Origin: Solwaraspora sp. WMMA2065
GTDB lineage: Bacteria; Actinomycetota; Actinomycetes; Mycobacteriales; Micromonosporaceae
Assembly: GCF_030345075.1 (NCBI RefSeq)
Contig: NZ_CP128361.1
Location: forward strand, 4,402,001 to 4,466,000
Direction of reading: 5' to 3'
Length of the DNA: 64,000 bases
The notes under the pieces are model-generated. The model saw only the letters and a list, made by a program, of their open reading frames with translations, was not told the DNA's origin and searched no databases. Each line of letters begins with the position of its first letter. Positions within the stretch are counted from its first letter, which is position 1. This document shows positions 18,647 through 25,570 of this stretch, piece after piece. The translations under genes were made by a program, and so were the position numbers.

Positions 18647-18684
18647 GTACGGCCGGCCGACCCCAGCCCAGGGCCGGCCGGTAC
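18647..18684. terminator. Inverted repeat between convergent genes
   Basis: GTACGGCCGGCC (18647-18658) pairs with GGCCGGCCGGTAC (18672-18684) across a 13-base loop with one bulged base. It lies between the convergent DUF4229 and glutathione peroxidase genes, the right place for a bidirectional terminator. There is no U-tract, as is common in actinomycetes. Confidence 0.5.
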
Positions 18685-18701
18685 AACGCGGCAGTCCTGC
18701 C

Positions 18702-19190
18702 CTAGCCGGGCAGTTGTGCCTCGATCGCGGCGACCACCGCGTCGTCGGTCGGCTCGACCCGGGGCCGGAACCGGCCGACCACCCGGCCGTCCGGCGCAAT
18801 CAGGAACTTCTCGAAGTTCCACTGGATGTCACCGGCCGTACCGTCGGCATCGGCGGTTTCGGTCAACTCGGCGTAGACCGGGTGTCGGCCGGGTCCGTTG
18901 ACCTCGATCTTGGCGAACATCGGGAACGTCACCCCGTACGTCGCCGAGCAGAACTCCTGGATCTCCTCGGCGCTGCCCGGCTCCTGGCCGCCGAACTGGT
19001 TGCACGGGAAGCCGACCACCGAGAAGCCCCGGTCGGTGTACCGCTCGTGCAGCTGCTCCAGGCTGGCGTACTGCGGGGTCAGCCCGCACTTCGACGCCAC
19101 GTTGACCACCAACAGTGCCTTGCCGGCGAAGTTCCCCAACGAGCCGGGCTGCCCGGCCAGGGTGGTGAGTGGAATGTCGTAGATCCCCAC
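18702..19190 (-). CDS. Glutathione peroxidase family thiol peroxidase (Cys type)
   Basis: The GTG at 19190 has a good ribosome-binding site (AGAGAGGA) and gives 162 residues, the usual GPx length. The catalytic tetrad residues are visible: Cys in 'VASKCGLTPQY', Gln in 'FPCNQFGGQEPGS', and Trp/Asn in 'IQWNFEKFLI'. A cysteine stands where animal enzymes have selenocysteine. In actinobacteria, which lack glutathione, such enzymes probably use thioredoxin or mycothiol systems to reduce peroxides. A longer in-frame extension reaches 19364 but is low-complexity and has no family match. Confidence 0.9.
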   Translation of the reverse strand: MGIYDIPLTTLAGQPGSLGNFAGKALLVVNVASKCGLTPQYASLEQLHERYTDRGFSVVGFPCNQFGGQEPGSAEEIQEFCSATYGVTFPMFAKIEVNGPGRHPVYAELTETADADGTAGDIQWNFEKFLIAPDGRVVGRFRPRVEPTDDAVVAAIEAQLPG

Positions 19191-19362
19191 GTCTCGATCC
19201 TCTCTCCCGCCCGGTGCGCTCACACCGGCCGGCCGTCGTGCAGGTAGGCGACGTGTCCGTGATCGGCCGCCGCGAGTGCGCACCGCACCCGCCTGCCAAC
19301 ATAAGCCGCCGCAGCCTTCCGACCGCCTCGGGGCGGACGAACTGGTTGGTAGGCTCGAAACC

Positions 19363-19917
19363 ATGAACCAGCCCGTACTCGCCTACCGATGGAGTCGGAG
19401 CGAGTTCGTGCGCGCCTTTGAAGCGGGTGCCTTCGACCGCCGGGTCGAGCTCGTCGAAGGAGAGATCTGGCCAGTGGTGATCGGTTCGTGGCACGGCGAC
19501 ACCGTCGGTCAACTGCTGGCGCTGCTGCCACGATCCGGGGTGCGGGTGACGACTGCGACCCTGCCGACCGGGGAGTCGCTTCCCGACCCGGACTGCTGGG
19601 TGCGTCGAGCCGACGCGGATCCGATCGGGTCCGTCGGGACCCGGCTGTCGGTCTGGGACGCCGCCGACGTGCTGCTCGTGGTCGAGGTCGCCGACGAGAC
19701 CGCGATCCAGGACCTCAACGTCAAGGCCAGGCTCTACGGTCAGGCCGGTTACCCCGTGTACTGGGTGGTCACCCAGGAGGCGATCTACGAACACACCGGT
19801 CCTGTCGCAACCGGGTACCGCACGCGGGTCGAGTACCGGCACGGTGAGCGCATCCCGGTTCCGTACACCCGGATGGACCTCGCGATCGACGACCTGATCG
19901 CCCCGCGTCTCGGTTGA
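19363..19917 (+). CDS. Uma2 family (DUF820) PD-(D/E)XK endonuclease-like protein
   Basis: 184 residues from the ATG at 19363. The order of acidic residues fits Uma2: an early Glu in 'RVELVEGEIWPV', Asp in 'SLPDPDCWVRR', the VEV strand in 'VLLVVEVADET', then 'DLNVKARLYGQAGYPVYWVV' with the Lys. Uma2 proteins have a restriction-endonuclease fold and are abundant in actinobacteria and cyanobacteria; their biological targets are unclear. It stands alone between divergent and convergent neighbours. Confidence 0.85.
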   Translation: MNQPVLAYRWSRSEFVRAFEAGAFDRRVELVEGEIWPVVIGSWHGDTVGQLLALLPRSGVRVTTATLPTGESLPDPDCWVRRADADPIGSVGTRLSVWDAADVLLVVEVADETAIQDLNVKARLYGQAGYPVYWVVTQEAIYEHTGPVATGYRTRVEYRHGERIPVPYTRMDLAIDDLIAPRLG

Positions 19918-20011
19918 CCGCCCCATTCCCTTTCCCATCTCGTGGTTCCGCCTCATCCTGATACATCTGCGGCCTACTCGGACGATCGACCCGGCTGCCC
20001 TGTCGACGAAG

Positions 20012-20044
20012 GGTGCCCGTGATGCCGGCGGCATCACGGGCACC
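20012..20044. terminator. Perfect 15-bp hairpin, bidirectional terminator
   Basis: GGTGCCCGTGATGCC (20012-20026) is exactly complementary to GGCATCACGGGCACC (20030-20044) with a 3-base loop. It lies between the convergent Uma2 and serine protease genes. The symmetry and position make a bidirectional intrinsic terminator likely. Confidence 0.75.
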
Positions 20045-20079
20045 TGGTGCCGCCGGTATCAGCACCGCGGTTCGGTCGG

Positions 20080-21672
20080 TCAGCCGCGCCGCCACTTCTG
20101 GTTGGCGCCGCCGTGGCACTCGTAGATGATCAGGCGGGCACCGTCGGCGGTGTTCCAGTCGACCACGTCGACGCACTTGTTGGCCTGCGGGTTTACCAGG
20201 TCACCGGCGCCGGAGAGCACCCACTGCTGGGCCGGGTTGCCACTGCAGTTCGCGAGCTGCACCACGGCGCCGTTGGCGGTCGAGCCCCAGGCGACGTCCA
20301 TGCACAGGCCCAGCGCCCGGATGGTGCCGTCGCCGGGGAAGGTCCAGTTCTGCGCGTTGGTGCCGTTGCACCGGTACAGCTGCAGGTACTGGCCGTCGAC
20401 TCCGTTGGAGTTCGGTACGTCGATGCACTTGTCGGCGAGCCCGATGATCCGGCTGGTCGAACCGCCGCCGGTGGTGGTCAACGACAGCCTGTAGCGGGAA
20501 AGGATCTCGTTGACCGGCTGGTAGACGGTGGTGCCGCCGGAGCTGCAGTTGCCGCCGGCGCCGGAGGTGACGCCCTGCGCCTGGGTGCCGGCGAGGAACG
20601 AGCCGCCGGAGTCACCGGGCTGCGCACAGGCGCTGCTGGAGACCAGTCCGTAGACGAGCTGGCCTGAGTAGTTGACGGTGACATTCTTGGCGGTGATGGT
20701 GCCGCACCGCCAGCCGGTGGTCCGGCCGGACCGGCAGACGGCGGCCCCGACCGCCGCCTCCTGGGAGCCGGTGACGTTGACCGTGCCGCCGCCGTAGTTG
20801 TTCACCCAGGGCCGGGGCACCCAGTTGGCGTTGGTCTGCACCCAGGCCAGGTCGTCGCCGGGGAACGACGACCCCCGGAAGGTGCCCTGCGCGACCCCGC
20901 TGCCGGCGGTGGAGGCCCCGACGCCGCCACAGTGGCCGGCGGTGACGAATCCACCGGCGACGGCGAAGCCGACCGAGCAGAGCACACTGTCGTTGATCAC
21001 GTACTGGTCGCCGCCCCGAATGTCGTACACCGGGCGGTAGGCGTCGTCGCTGCGTACCACCGATGTGGCGGCGGTGGGCAGCCCGGCGGCGCGGGCGAAG
21101 CCGGCCGCCGCCGCGACGTCGGCGGCCTCGATGGTCACCGTGTTGGTGACCGGGTCGACGTACCAGGAGTGCACGGCGGTGTCGGCGCTGGCGGCCTGTC
21201 GGTCGAGTCCGGCGGCGAGCCGGTCCAGCTCGGCGAGGCTGCGGGTGACGGTCCGGGGCTCGGCACCGGCTGCGCGGACCCGGGCGGCCTGCGCCGGGTC
21301 GGTCACCCCGACGACGACGGTACGGCCGTCGTCGGCGACCCAGGTGCCGGCGTACGCGTCGGCCAGTTCGGTGCGCAGGCGGTGTTCGATCGGTACGGCG
21401 GCCGCCTCGACGGCGAGCCGGGTGGCCAGTTGGTCCGGGGTGAGGTCGAGATCCCGGCGCAGCGCGGCGATCTGGCCGGCGGGCAGCGCGGCCATATCGG
21501 CGGTTGCGGCGGAGTCGGCCGGATCGGCGATCTCGGTGGCGGCGGCCGGCGCGCTCGTGGCGGGGCCGGAGGTGCCGGCGGTCGGCGCGGCGGCGGCCGG
21601 TGGCGGTACGGCGAGCAGGCTGGCGCTCAGGGTCAGGCCCAGCAGCGCACCCAGCTTGCGGTTCATCTGCAT
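20080..21672 (-). CDS. Secreted S1-family serine protease with C-terminal ricin-type lectin domain
   Basis: 530 residues. Residues 1-30 are a signal peptide. About 50-170 look like an alpha-lytic/streptogrisin pro-region. The catalytic domain has His in 'FVTAGHCGG', Asp in 'GDDLAWVQT' and Ser in 'AQPGDSGGSFL'. The last ~130 residues are a ricin B-type beta-trefoil with three Q-x-W motifs (NAQNWTF, PAQQWVL, ANQKWRRG), one per subdomain. It should be exported, self-processed and held on carbohydrate, perhaps chitin, cellulose or cell-wall glycan. A LacI-type palindrome and an AT-rich promoter lie just upstream, suggesting control by a sugar. Confidence 0.93.
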   Translation of the reverse strand: MQMNRKLGALLGLTLSASLLAVPPPAAAAPTAGTSGPATSAPAAATEIADPADSAATADMAALPAGQIAALRRDLDLTPDQLATRLAVEAAAVPIEHRLRTELADAYAGTWVADDGRTVVVGVTDPAQAARVRAAGAEPRTVTRSLAELDRLAAGLDRQAASADTAVHSWYVDPVTNTVTIEAADVAAAAGFARAAGLPTAATSVVRSDDAYRPVYDIRGGDQYVINDSVLCSVGFAVAGGFVTAGHCGGVGASTAGSGVAQGTFRGSSFPGDDLAWVQTNANWVPRPWVNNYGGGTVNVTGSQEAAVGAAVCRSGRTTGWRCGTITAKNVTVNYSGQLVYGLVSSSACAQPGDSGGSFLAGTQAQGVTSGAGGNCSSGGTTVYQPVNEILSRYRLSLTTTGGGSTSRIIGLADKCIDVPNSNGVDGQYLQLYRCNGTNAQNWTFPGDGTIRALGLCMDVAWGSTANGAVVQLANCSGNPAQQWVLSGAGDLVNPQANKCVDVVDWNTADGARLIIYECHGGANQKWRRG

Positions 21673-21701
21673 ACCTCCGAGAGGTCGATGTGAGCAAGTC
21701 G

Positions 21702-21715
21702 TGAGAGCGCTCTCA
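21702..21715. promoter_or_regulatory. CebR/LacI-type operator palindrome
   Basis: TGAGAGCGCTCTCA is a perfect 14-bp palindrome 30 bp upstream of the protease start. It differs only at symmetrical positions from the CebR/CelR box TGGGAGCGCTCCCA of cellobiose-responsive LacI regulators in actinomycetes. A LacI-family repressor bound here would block the promoter just upstream. Confidence 0.65.
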
Positions 21716-21732
21716 GGAAGGAAAGTTTACTA

Positions 21733-21752
21733 ATTGACAAACTTCTGTCAAT
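21733..21752 (-). promoter_or_regulatory. Candidate promoter with inverted repeat ATTGACA-N6-TGTCAAT
   Basis: On the minus strand TTGACA (the -35 consensus) begins at 21751. AAACTT lies 17 bases after it as a weak -10. The -35 is half of an inverted repeat ATTGACA-N6-TGTCAAT. The stretch is clearly AT-rich against its surroundings. The palindromic CebR-like operator lies between it and the protease start codon. Confidence 0.5.
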
Positions 21753-21772
21753 ATCCACAGAGGTCGACCCGA

Positions 21773-22197
21773 TCACCTACGGTCGGAGACCGTCGACGGA
21801 TGCCGCCGGCGGACGGGTTCGGCCGGGGTCGGGCTGGATTCGCCCGGTGCGCCGCGGACCGGTTCTCCTGACCGCCGCAGGCGGCTGCGCCGTGCCGCGC
21901 TGGCCCGACTCCGGTCATGGCGCGGTCAGCCACGCGGTCGTCGACGTACTCGGGAACGCGTTGGCCAACCGGGTCAGCTCGGCGGTCCGCCAGCCTGCCG
22001 CCGGCGCCGCGTCATTGACAGCCCGTCGACGGCCAGCATGATCACGCCATGGCGTGCCCACGACAGTTCTGCGAGGACGACATCGGGGACGTCCGACAGT
22101 GAGGTGTACGGAGCCGACGGCACAGATCCCCTCTTCCCCGGCTTCGAGGATCACCGACGCCACCGGCACCGCCGGGCTGACCGGCACCGACGCCACG
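21773..22197. other. Gene-free stretch with a truncated duplicate of the 24585 gene start
   Basis: I see no intact gene in these 425 bp. From 21837 to 21894 the sequence matches 24575-24632 at 56 of 58 positions. That copy covers the start region and first codons (MRRGPVLLTAAGGCAV) of the membrane protein gene at 24585; then similarity stops abruptly. It is a partial duplication or recombination scar. Confidence 0.7.
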
Positions 22198-22250
22198 AGT
22201 TGAAGGTGAGACACCTTTCCCGCCGACTGAAAGGTATCTCACCTTCAACT
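22198..22250. terminator. Large 22-bp inverted repeat (hairpin)
   Basis: Arm 22198-22219 (beginning AGTTGAAGGTGAGA) is complementary to arm 22229-22250 with one mismatch and a 9-base loop. It lies beyond the 3' end of the small-gene cluster on the minus strand (last stop at 22317), so a terminator is the simplest reading. The arms are less GC-rich than the surroundings and unusually long. Confidence 0.5.
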
Positions 22251-22316
22251 GATCTTGGTGATCCCGGCCGGGCGGGCAGGTGACCCCGGCTTGGTGGGTG
22301 TCGGGGCGTGCGTCGG

Positions 22317-22580
22317 TCAGGGTGAGCCGTGCAGGACGACCCGGTAGCCGAGTTGCTGGCCGTAGGTCATCAACGGGCGCAGGGTCGGGACGAGTTCGGT
22401 GGCCTGCGTGGACCAGTGGTGTCCCCGGTTGCTGTCGAATCGGCGGTGGCGGGCAGATGCCGTCTGTCGCTGTCGCCGCAACTCGCGTCGCAGGTGGTGC
22501 AGCCGCTTGGACGCCGTGGACCGGCCGGAGCGCCAGTCGAGCCAGCGTAGCCACCAGTCACGTAGCATCTCGGTGATCAT
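22317..22580 (-). CDS. Small basic protein of unknown function
   Basis: 87 residues from the ATG at 22580, which has AAGGGAGAG just upstream. The protein is Trp- and Arg-rich: 'MLRDWWLRWLDWRSGRS' and then 'RLHHLRRELRRQRQTASAR'. I recognise no family. It is the last of four closely spaced minus-strand genes that face an XRE/DUF397 pair, an arrangement seen in several actinomycetes. Confidence 0.5.
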   Translation of the reverse strand: MITEMLRDWWLRWLDWRSGRSTASKRLHHLRRELRRQRQTASARHRRFDSNRGHHWSTQATELVPTLRPLMTYGQQLGYRVVLHGSP

Positions 22581-22608
22581 TTCTCTCCCTTGATCAATTG
22601 GTCGATGG

Positions 22609-22866
22609 TCAGGTTTCCGTGCGCCGGGGTAGTCGGTAGAGTCCGTGGCGCTGGACGAATATCTCCCGCCGTTCGGCTGCGTTGCCGTGGCGGTCGATGA
22701 CGTATCCGGTGATCCAGATCCACCCGTCGTAGGTCCACTTCCGGTCGACGGCGATGACCCGGAGTCGGATGGCGCGGTCATCGGCGAACTGGACGCTGGC
22801 TTCCCGGCCGATGATCAGCACGTCGCCGGGTTTCGGCTCCGGTGTGGCGAGTAGCCGGCTACTCAC
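22609..22866 (-). CDS. Small conserved actinobacterial protein
   Basis: 85 residues. 'PGDVLIIGREASVQF' is followed by alternating strands ('RLRVIAVDRKWTYDGWIWIT') and 'GYVIDRHGNAAERREIFVQ'. Short all-beta proteins like this are common near XRE/DUF397 genes in Streptomyces and relatives; the role is unknown. The start overlaps the end of the next upstream gene by 8 bp, supporting co-translation. Confidence 0.65.
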   Translation of the reverse strand: MSSRLLATPEPKPGDVLIIGREASVQFADDRAIRLRVIAVDRKWTYDGWIWITGYVIDRHGNAAERREIFVQRHGLYRLPRRTET

Positions 22867-22996
22867 CAGGCCGATCCGCCATCGGGTACGTCGTACGCCC
22901 GCAGTCCGGGCACCACCTGGACTTGACCTTGAACGACCACAACCCCGCGCAGAAGCCGAGCAGCGCCGCGCTGAACAACGCTCCCACTTCCATCAT
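22859..22996 (-). CDS. Tiny membrane protein with zinc-ribbon-like CxxC
   Basis: 45 residues from the ATG at 22996, chosen because AGGAGGGG lies about 7 bases upstream. One hydrophobic helix ('VGALFSAALLGFCAGLWSF') is followed by a basic stretch and 'RWCPDCGRTTYP', a CPDCG half zinc ribbon. No function is known. It is part of the four-gene minus-strand set. Confidence 0.55.
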   Translation of the reverse strand: MMEVGALFSAALLGFCAGLWSFKVKSRWCPDCGRTTYPMADRPGE

Positions 22997-23027
22997 CGAC
23001 ATCCCCTCCTGTGGGATCGACACAGCA

Positions 23028-23246
23028 TCAGCGCCACCACCCAATGAACCGCCAGTACAGGTACCCGGACCTGTGCAGCGGCAGATCGGTCATGGCGTCT
23101 ATCAGGCACGTGGCCATGTAGACCGACAGCGACACCCGTGCGCCGGTGTACTCGGCGAGGAGCTCCTGACGGCGCGCGTCGCACGGCCATGGAAGTCCGC
23201 ACTTCGCACACATCCAGTGGGGACGATCCGGAGTGTGCGTGCTCAC
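23028..23246 (-). CDS. Small zinc-knuckle-like conserved protein
   Basis: 72 residues from GTG at 23246 with GAAGGAAG upstream. It begins 'STHTPDRPHWMCAKCGLPWP' with a C-x2-C...C pattern, then an amphipathic helix 'RVSLSVYMATCLIDAMTDL' and ends RFIGW. This matches a widespread small actinobacterial protein usually beside XRE/DUF397 genes. The function is unknown. It is the first gene of the minus-strand set and divergent from the XRE gene across 190 bp. Confidence 0.65.
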   Translation of the reverse strand: MSTHTPDRPHWMCAKCGLPWPCDARRQELLAEYTGARVSLSVYMATCLIDAMTDLPLHRSGYLYWRFIGWWR

Positions 23247-23436
23247 TGGGCTTCCTTCGGCCAGTGCCCCCGGTTGATAGGGACGTGTTGAGACATGCCC
23301 GCTCCCTCGCATCTGCGCGATGTGGCTCGTGCGTCCATTTTGCGCGCGCACTTTTGTGGAGTCAAGGATTGGCAGCCATCTAGGATTGACGAAATATGGA
23401 TGGCCGAGAACGAGGCGTCAGGAGCAGAATGTGGGC

Positions 23437-24276
23437 ATGACGAGCCCGACCTTCGTGCGGTTCCAGCTCGGCGTGCAGCTCCGCCGAGCACGCGAGGAAG
23501 CCAACGTGACCACCGAGAAGGCAGCTGACACCATCGAAGTCTCGGCAAGCACCTTGCGCCGCATCGAGCAGGGCAGGGTCGGGCTGAAGGGTCCGGCGCT
23601 GAACGCCCTACTGGACCTGTACGGCGTGGCCGACGCCGAGCTGCGCGAGACCCTGCTGTCGATGGCGCGGAGCGGCAAGCAACGCGGCTGGTGGGCGAAG
23701 TACGGAGACCTGCCGAACTCGTACCGGCAGTACATCGGACTGGAGTCCGCCGCCACGACGATCCAGAACTTCGAGACGCTCGTGGTGCCCGGCCTGCTGC
23801 AGACCGTCGACTACACCCGTGCGATCACGGTCGCTGACGCATCGCAGCCCACACCGCAGGCCGTAGAGGAACGGGTAGCGGTCCGCGTGGAGCGACAGAA
23901 GCTGCTCACCGAGGAGAAGCTCCGCCTGGTCGCGGTCATCGACGAGGCAGTGCTGCACCGCCGGATCGGCGGACCGGAGATCATGACCAACCAGCTGACA
24001 GCGCTGCTCGAAGCCCAGGACCGGTGGAACGTGATCATTCAGGTCATCCCGTTCGGGGAGGGTGCATACGCCTCGATGCTGTCGAGCTTCCACATCCTCA
24101 GCTTCGACGAGGGGCCGGGGGTGGTCTACATCGAAGGGCTGACCGGAGACCTCTACGCTGAAGGTGAGGATGTGCAGAGGTGCGCCAAGGTCTTCGACGA
24201 CCTGCGGGCATCTGCCCTGTCACCCGCAGCATCGGCCGAGATGATCAAGGACCTCCGGGATAGGGAGACACCATGA
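23437..24276 (+). CDS. XRE-family regulator with DUF5753 (WhiJ-like)
   Basis: 279 residues from the ATG at 23437; upstream in-frame codons are not protein-like. The helix-turn-helix covers about residues 10-65 ('QLRRAREEANVTTEKAADTI', 'SASTLRRIEQGRVGLKG'). The rest is the DUF5753 domain: 'YIGLESAATTIQNFETLVVP' and 'GLLQTVDYTRAI', ending with 'VVYIEGLTGDLYAEGEDV'. Such WhiJ-like proteins pair with small DUF397 proteins and influence development and antibiotic production in Streptomyces. The DUF397 gene follows with an ATGA overlap. TAGGAT at 23381 is a candidate -10. Confidence 0.9.
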   Translation: MTSPTFVRFQLGVQLRRAREEANVTTEKAADTIEVSASTLRRIEQGRVGLKGPALNALLDLYGVADAELRETLLSMARSGKQRGWWAKYGDLPNSYRQYIGLESAATTIQNFETLVVPGLLQTVDYTRAITVADASQPTPQAVEERVAVRVERQKLLTEEKLRLVAVIDEAVLHRRIGGPEIMTNQLTALLEAQDRWNVIIQVIPFGEGAYASMLSSFHILSFDEGPGVVYIEGLTGDLYAEGEDVQRCAKVFDDLRASALSPAASAEMIKDLRDRETP

Positions 24277-24467
24277 AGGCACTCGACAACCAGTGGCGCA
24301 CGAGCAGCCGCAGCGGCGGCAACGGTGCCTGCGTGGAGGCACGGTACGTCGACCAGGCCGCCCAGGTGCGTGACAGCAAGGACCAGGCTGGGCCGGTGCT
24401 GTCCTTCACCCCGGCCCAGTGGACCGGCTTCGTCCAGGACATCAGGACCGGCAGGTTCGAAGCCTGA
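24273..24467 (+). CDS. DUF397 protein (BldB/ScoA-like partner of the XRE regulator)
   Basis: 64 residues, the whole of a DUF397 domain: 'WRTSSRSGGNGACVEARYV' then 'VRDSKDQAGPVLSFTPAQW' and 'FVQDIRTGRFEA'. These proteins act with the adjacent XRE/DUF5753 regulator, in some cases resembling an antitoxin-toxin pair. The start overlaps the regulator stop by four bases (ATGA). Confidence 0.92.
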   Translation: MKALDNQWRTSSRSGGNGACVEARYVDQAAQVRDSKDQAGPVLSFTPAQWTGFVQDIRTGRFEA

Positions 24468-24584
24468 TACCCGTCCGACCGCTGGCCCGGCAAGCGAAGG
24501 CCAGCGGTGCTGCTCCGTCGATGTCCGCCTGGAGCGTTGGTAAGCGATCCGACCGCTGGCAGAGGGGCGAGCTAGATTCGCCCG

Positions 24585-25457
24585 GTGCGTCGCGGACCGG
24601 TTCTCCTGACCGCCGCAGGCGGGTGCGCCGTGATCCACGTCGCTGGCGTTTTGACAGCCAGCCCGGCCTGGCGCTACGCCGAGGTGCTGGCGATCGGCCT
24701 GCTCGTCGCCTACGCCGTGGCCAGCGGGCTGCCGACGCCACGTTGGGCGGTGCCGGCGGCGCTCGCCGTCCTGATGCTGGACGCCGTCCGGACGATGCCC
24801 GGTGACCGCGCCGAGGGCCACGGCTGGCAGGTGCTGCGGCCGGATACCGCCGGCGTCGACCGATTCGCCGGCGTCGAGGCGGGCCTCGCCCTCTGCTGGG
24901 CGTCGCTGACCGCAGTGGCGGTGCTGGTCGCGGCGTGGCACCGCCACCCCCGGCGGCGCCGGCCAGCAGTCGCCACAGCGCTGGCAGCCGTGGTGATCAC
25001 CGGGTACGCGGCGATCCGGATCATCGCCAGCTGGCTGACCATGGCGATCAACCACCGCGACCATTCGACCGGAGCGGACCTGGCCGGCTCGGTGATCGCC
25101 GTGAGCCTGGCGGTGCTGCCGCCGTTGGGGCTCGGGTTGGCCGCGCTGGCGCTCGCCACGGCGCTGGCCGGGCACCGCCGGTGGCTCGCCTCGGCCGGGG
25201 CGGCGCTGCTCGCCGTCACCGCGCTGCCCCATGTGGACGCGGCCATCCGGGCCGTGCCGCTGCCCCTGCACGCGGGCGACCAGCTGGCCTGGTCCGCCGC
25301 CTACGCCATCGGGTCCACGCCGTCGACGCCGTACCCGGTCACGGCGCTCATCACGCTGCTGGAACTGACCGCGTACCTGCTGCTCGTCACGGGCTTGGCC
25401 GATTTCCACCCGCCGACATCCACTGCCCGGACCGAGGCAGACCAGTCGCGGCGGTGA
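24585..25457 (+). CDS. Multi-pass membrane protein of unknown function
   Basis: GTG at 24585, 290 residues with about eight hydrophobic helices and a charged C-terminal tail. I do not recognise the family. TAGATT lies at 24573-24578, seven bases before the GTG, and no Shine-Dalgarno sequence is visible. This is the arrangement of a leaderless actinobacterial transcript. The first 58 bp around the start codon are duplicated at 21837-21894. Confidence 0.65.
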   Translation: MRRGPVLLTAAGGCAVIHVAGVLTASPAWRYAEVLAIGLLVAYAVASGLPTPRWAVPAALAVLMLDAVRTMPGDRAEGHGWQVLRPDTAGVDRFAGVEAGLALCWASLTAVAVLVAAWHRHPRRRRPAVATALAAVVITGYAAIRIIASWLTMAINHRDHSTGADLAGSVIAVSLAVLPPLGLGLAALALATALAGHRRWLASAGAALLAVTALPHVDAAIRAVPLPLHAGDQLAWSAAYAIGSTPSTPYPVTALITLLELTAYLLLVTGLADFHPPTSTARTEADQSRR

Positions 25458-25509
25458 GCCCTCGGGGCCGCTGCCGCACTCGCTGACCGGCTGCCGGGCA
25501 GCGTGCGCC

Positions 25510-25537
25510 TATCCTCAGTAAACGATAACCGTTACCA
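25510..25537 (+). promoter_or_regulatory. Candidate promoter and Fur/Zur-family box of the 11-gene operon
   Basis: TATCCT at 25510-25515 is a possible -10. Right after it, CGATAAC-C-GTTACCA (25523-25537) is an imperfect 7-1-7 inverted repeat, the geometry of Fur-family (Fur, Zur, Nur) operators, in a stretch that is AT-rich for this genome. A repressor there would cover the transcription start. GAGGAGG precedes the ATG at 25571. That the operon carries a peptide/nickel-type importer fits metal control, but the regulator is not identified. Confidence 0.4.
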
Positions 25538-25570
25538 TCACCATGCCGGTTTCCGAGCGAGGAGGCGTCG

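Noticed and set aside
18702-19190. Selenocysteine glutathione peroxidase
   Set aside because: The active-site codon is an ordinary Cys codon and no in-frame TGA or SECIS-like element is involved.
19191-19364. N-terminal extension of the glutathione peroxidase to 19364
   Set aside because: The extra residues are Arg/Gly/Ser-rich without family match, while GTG at 19190 has a good ribosome-binding site and begins at the family start.
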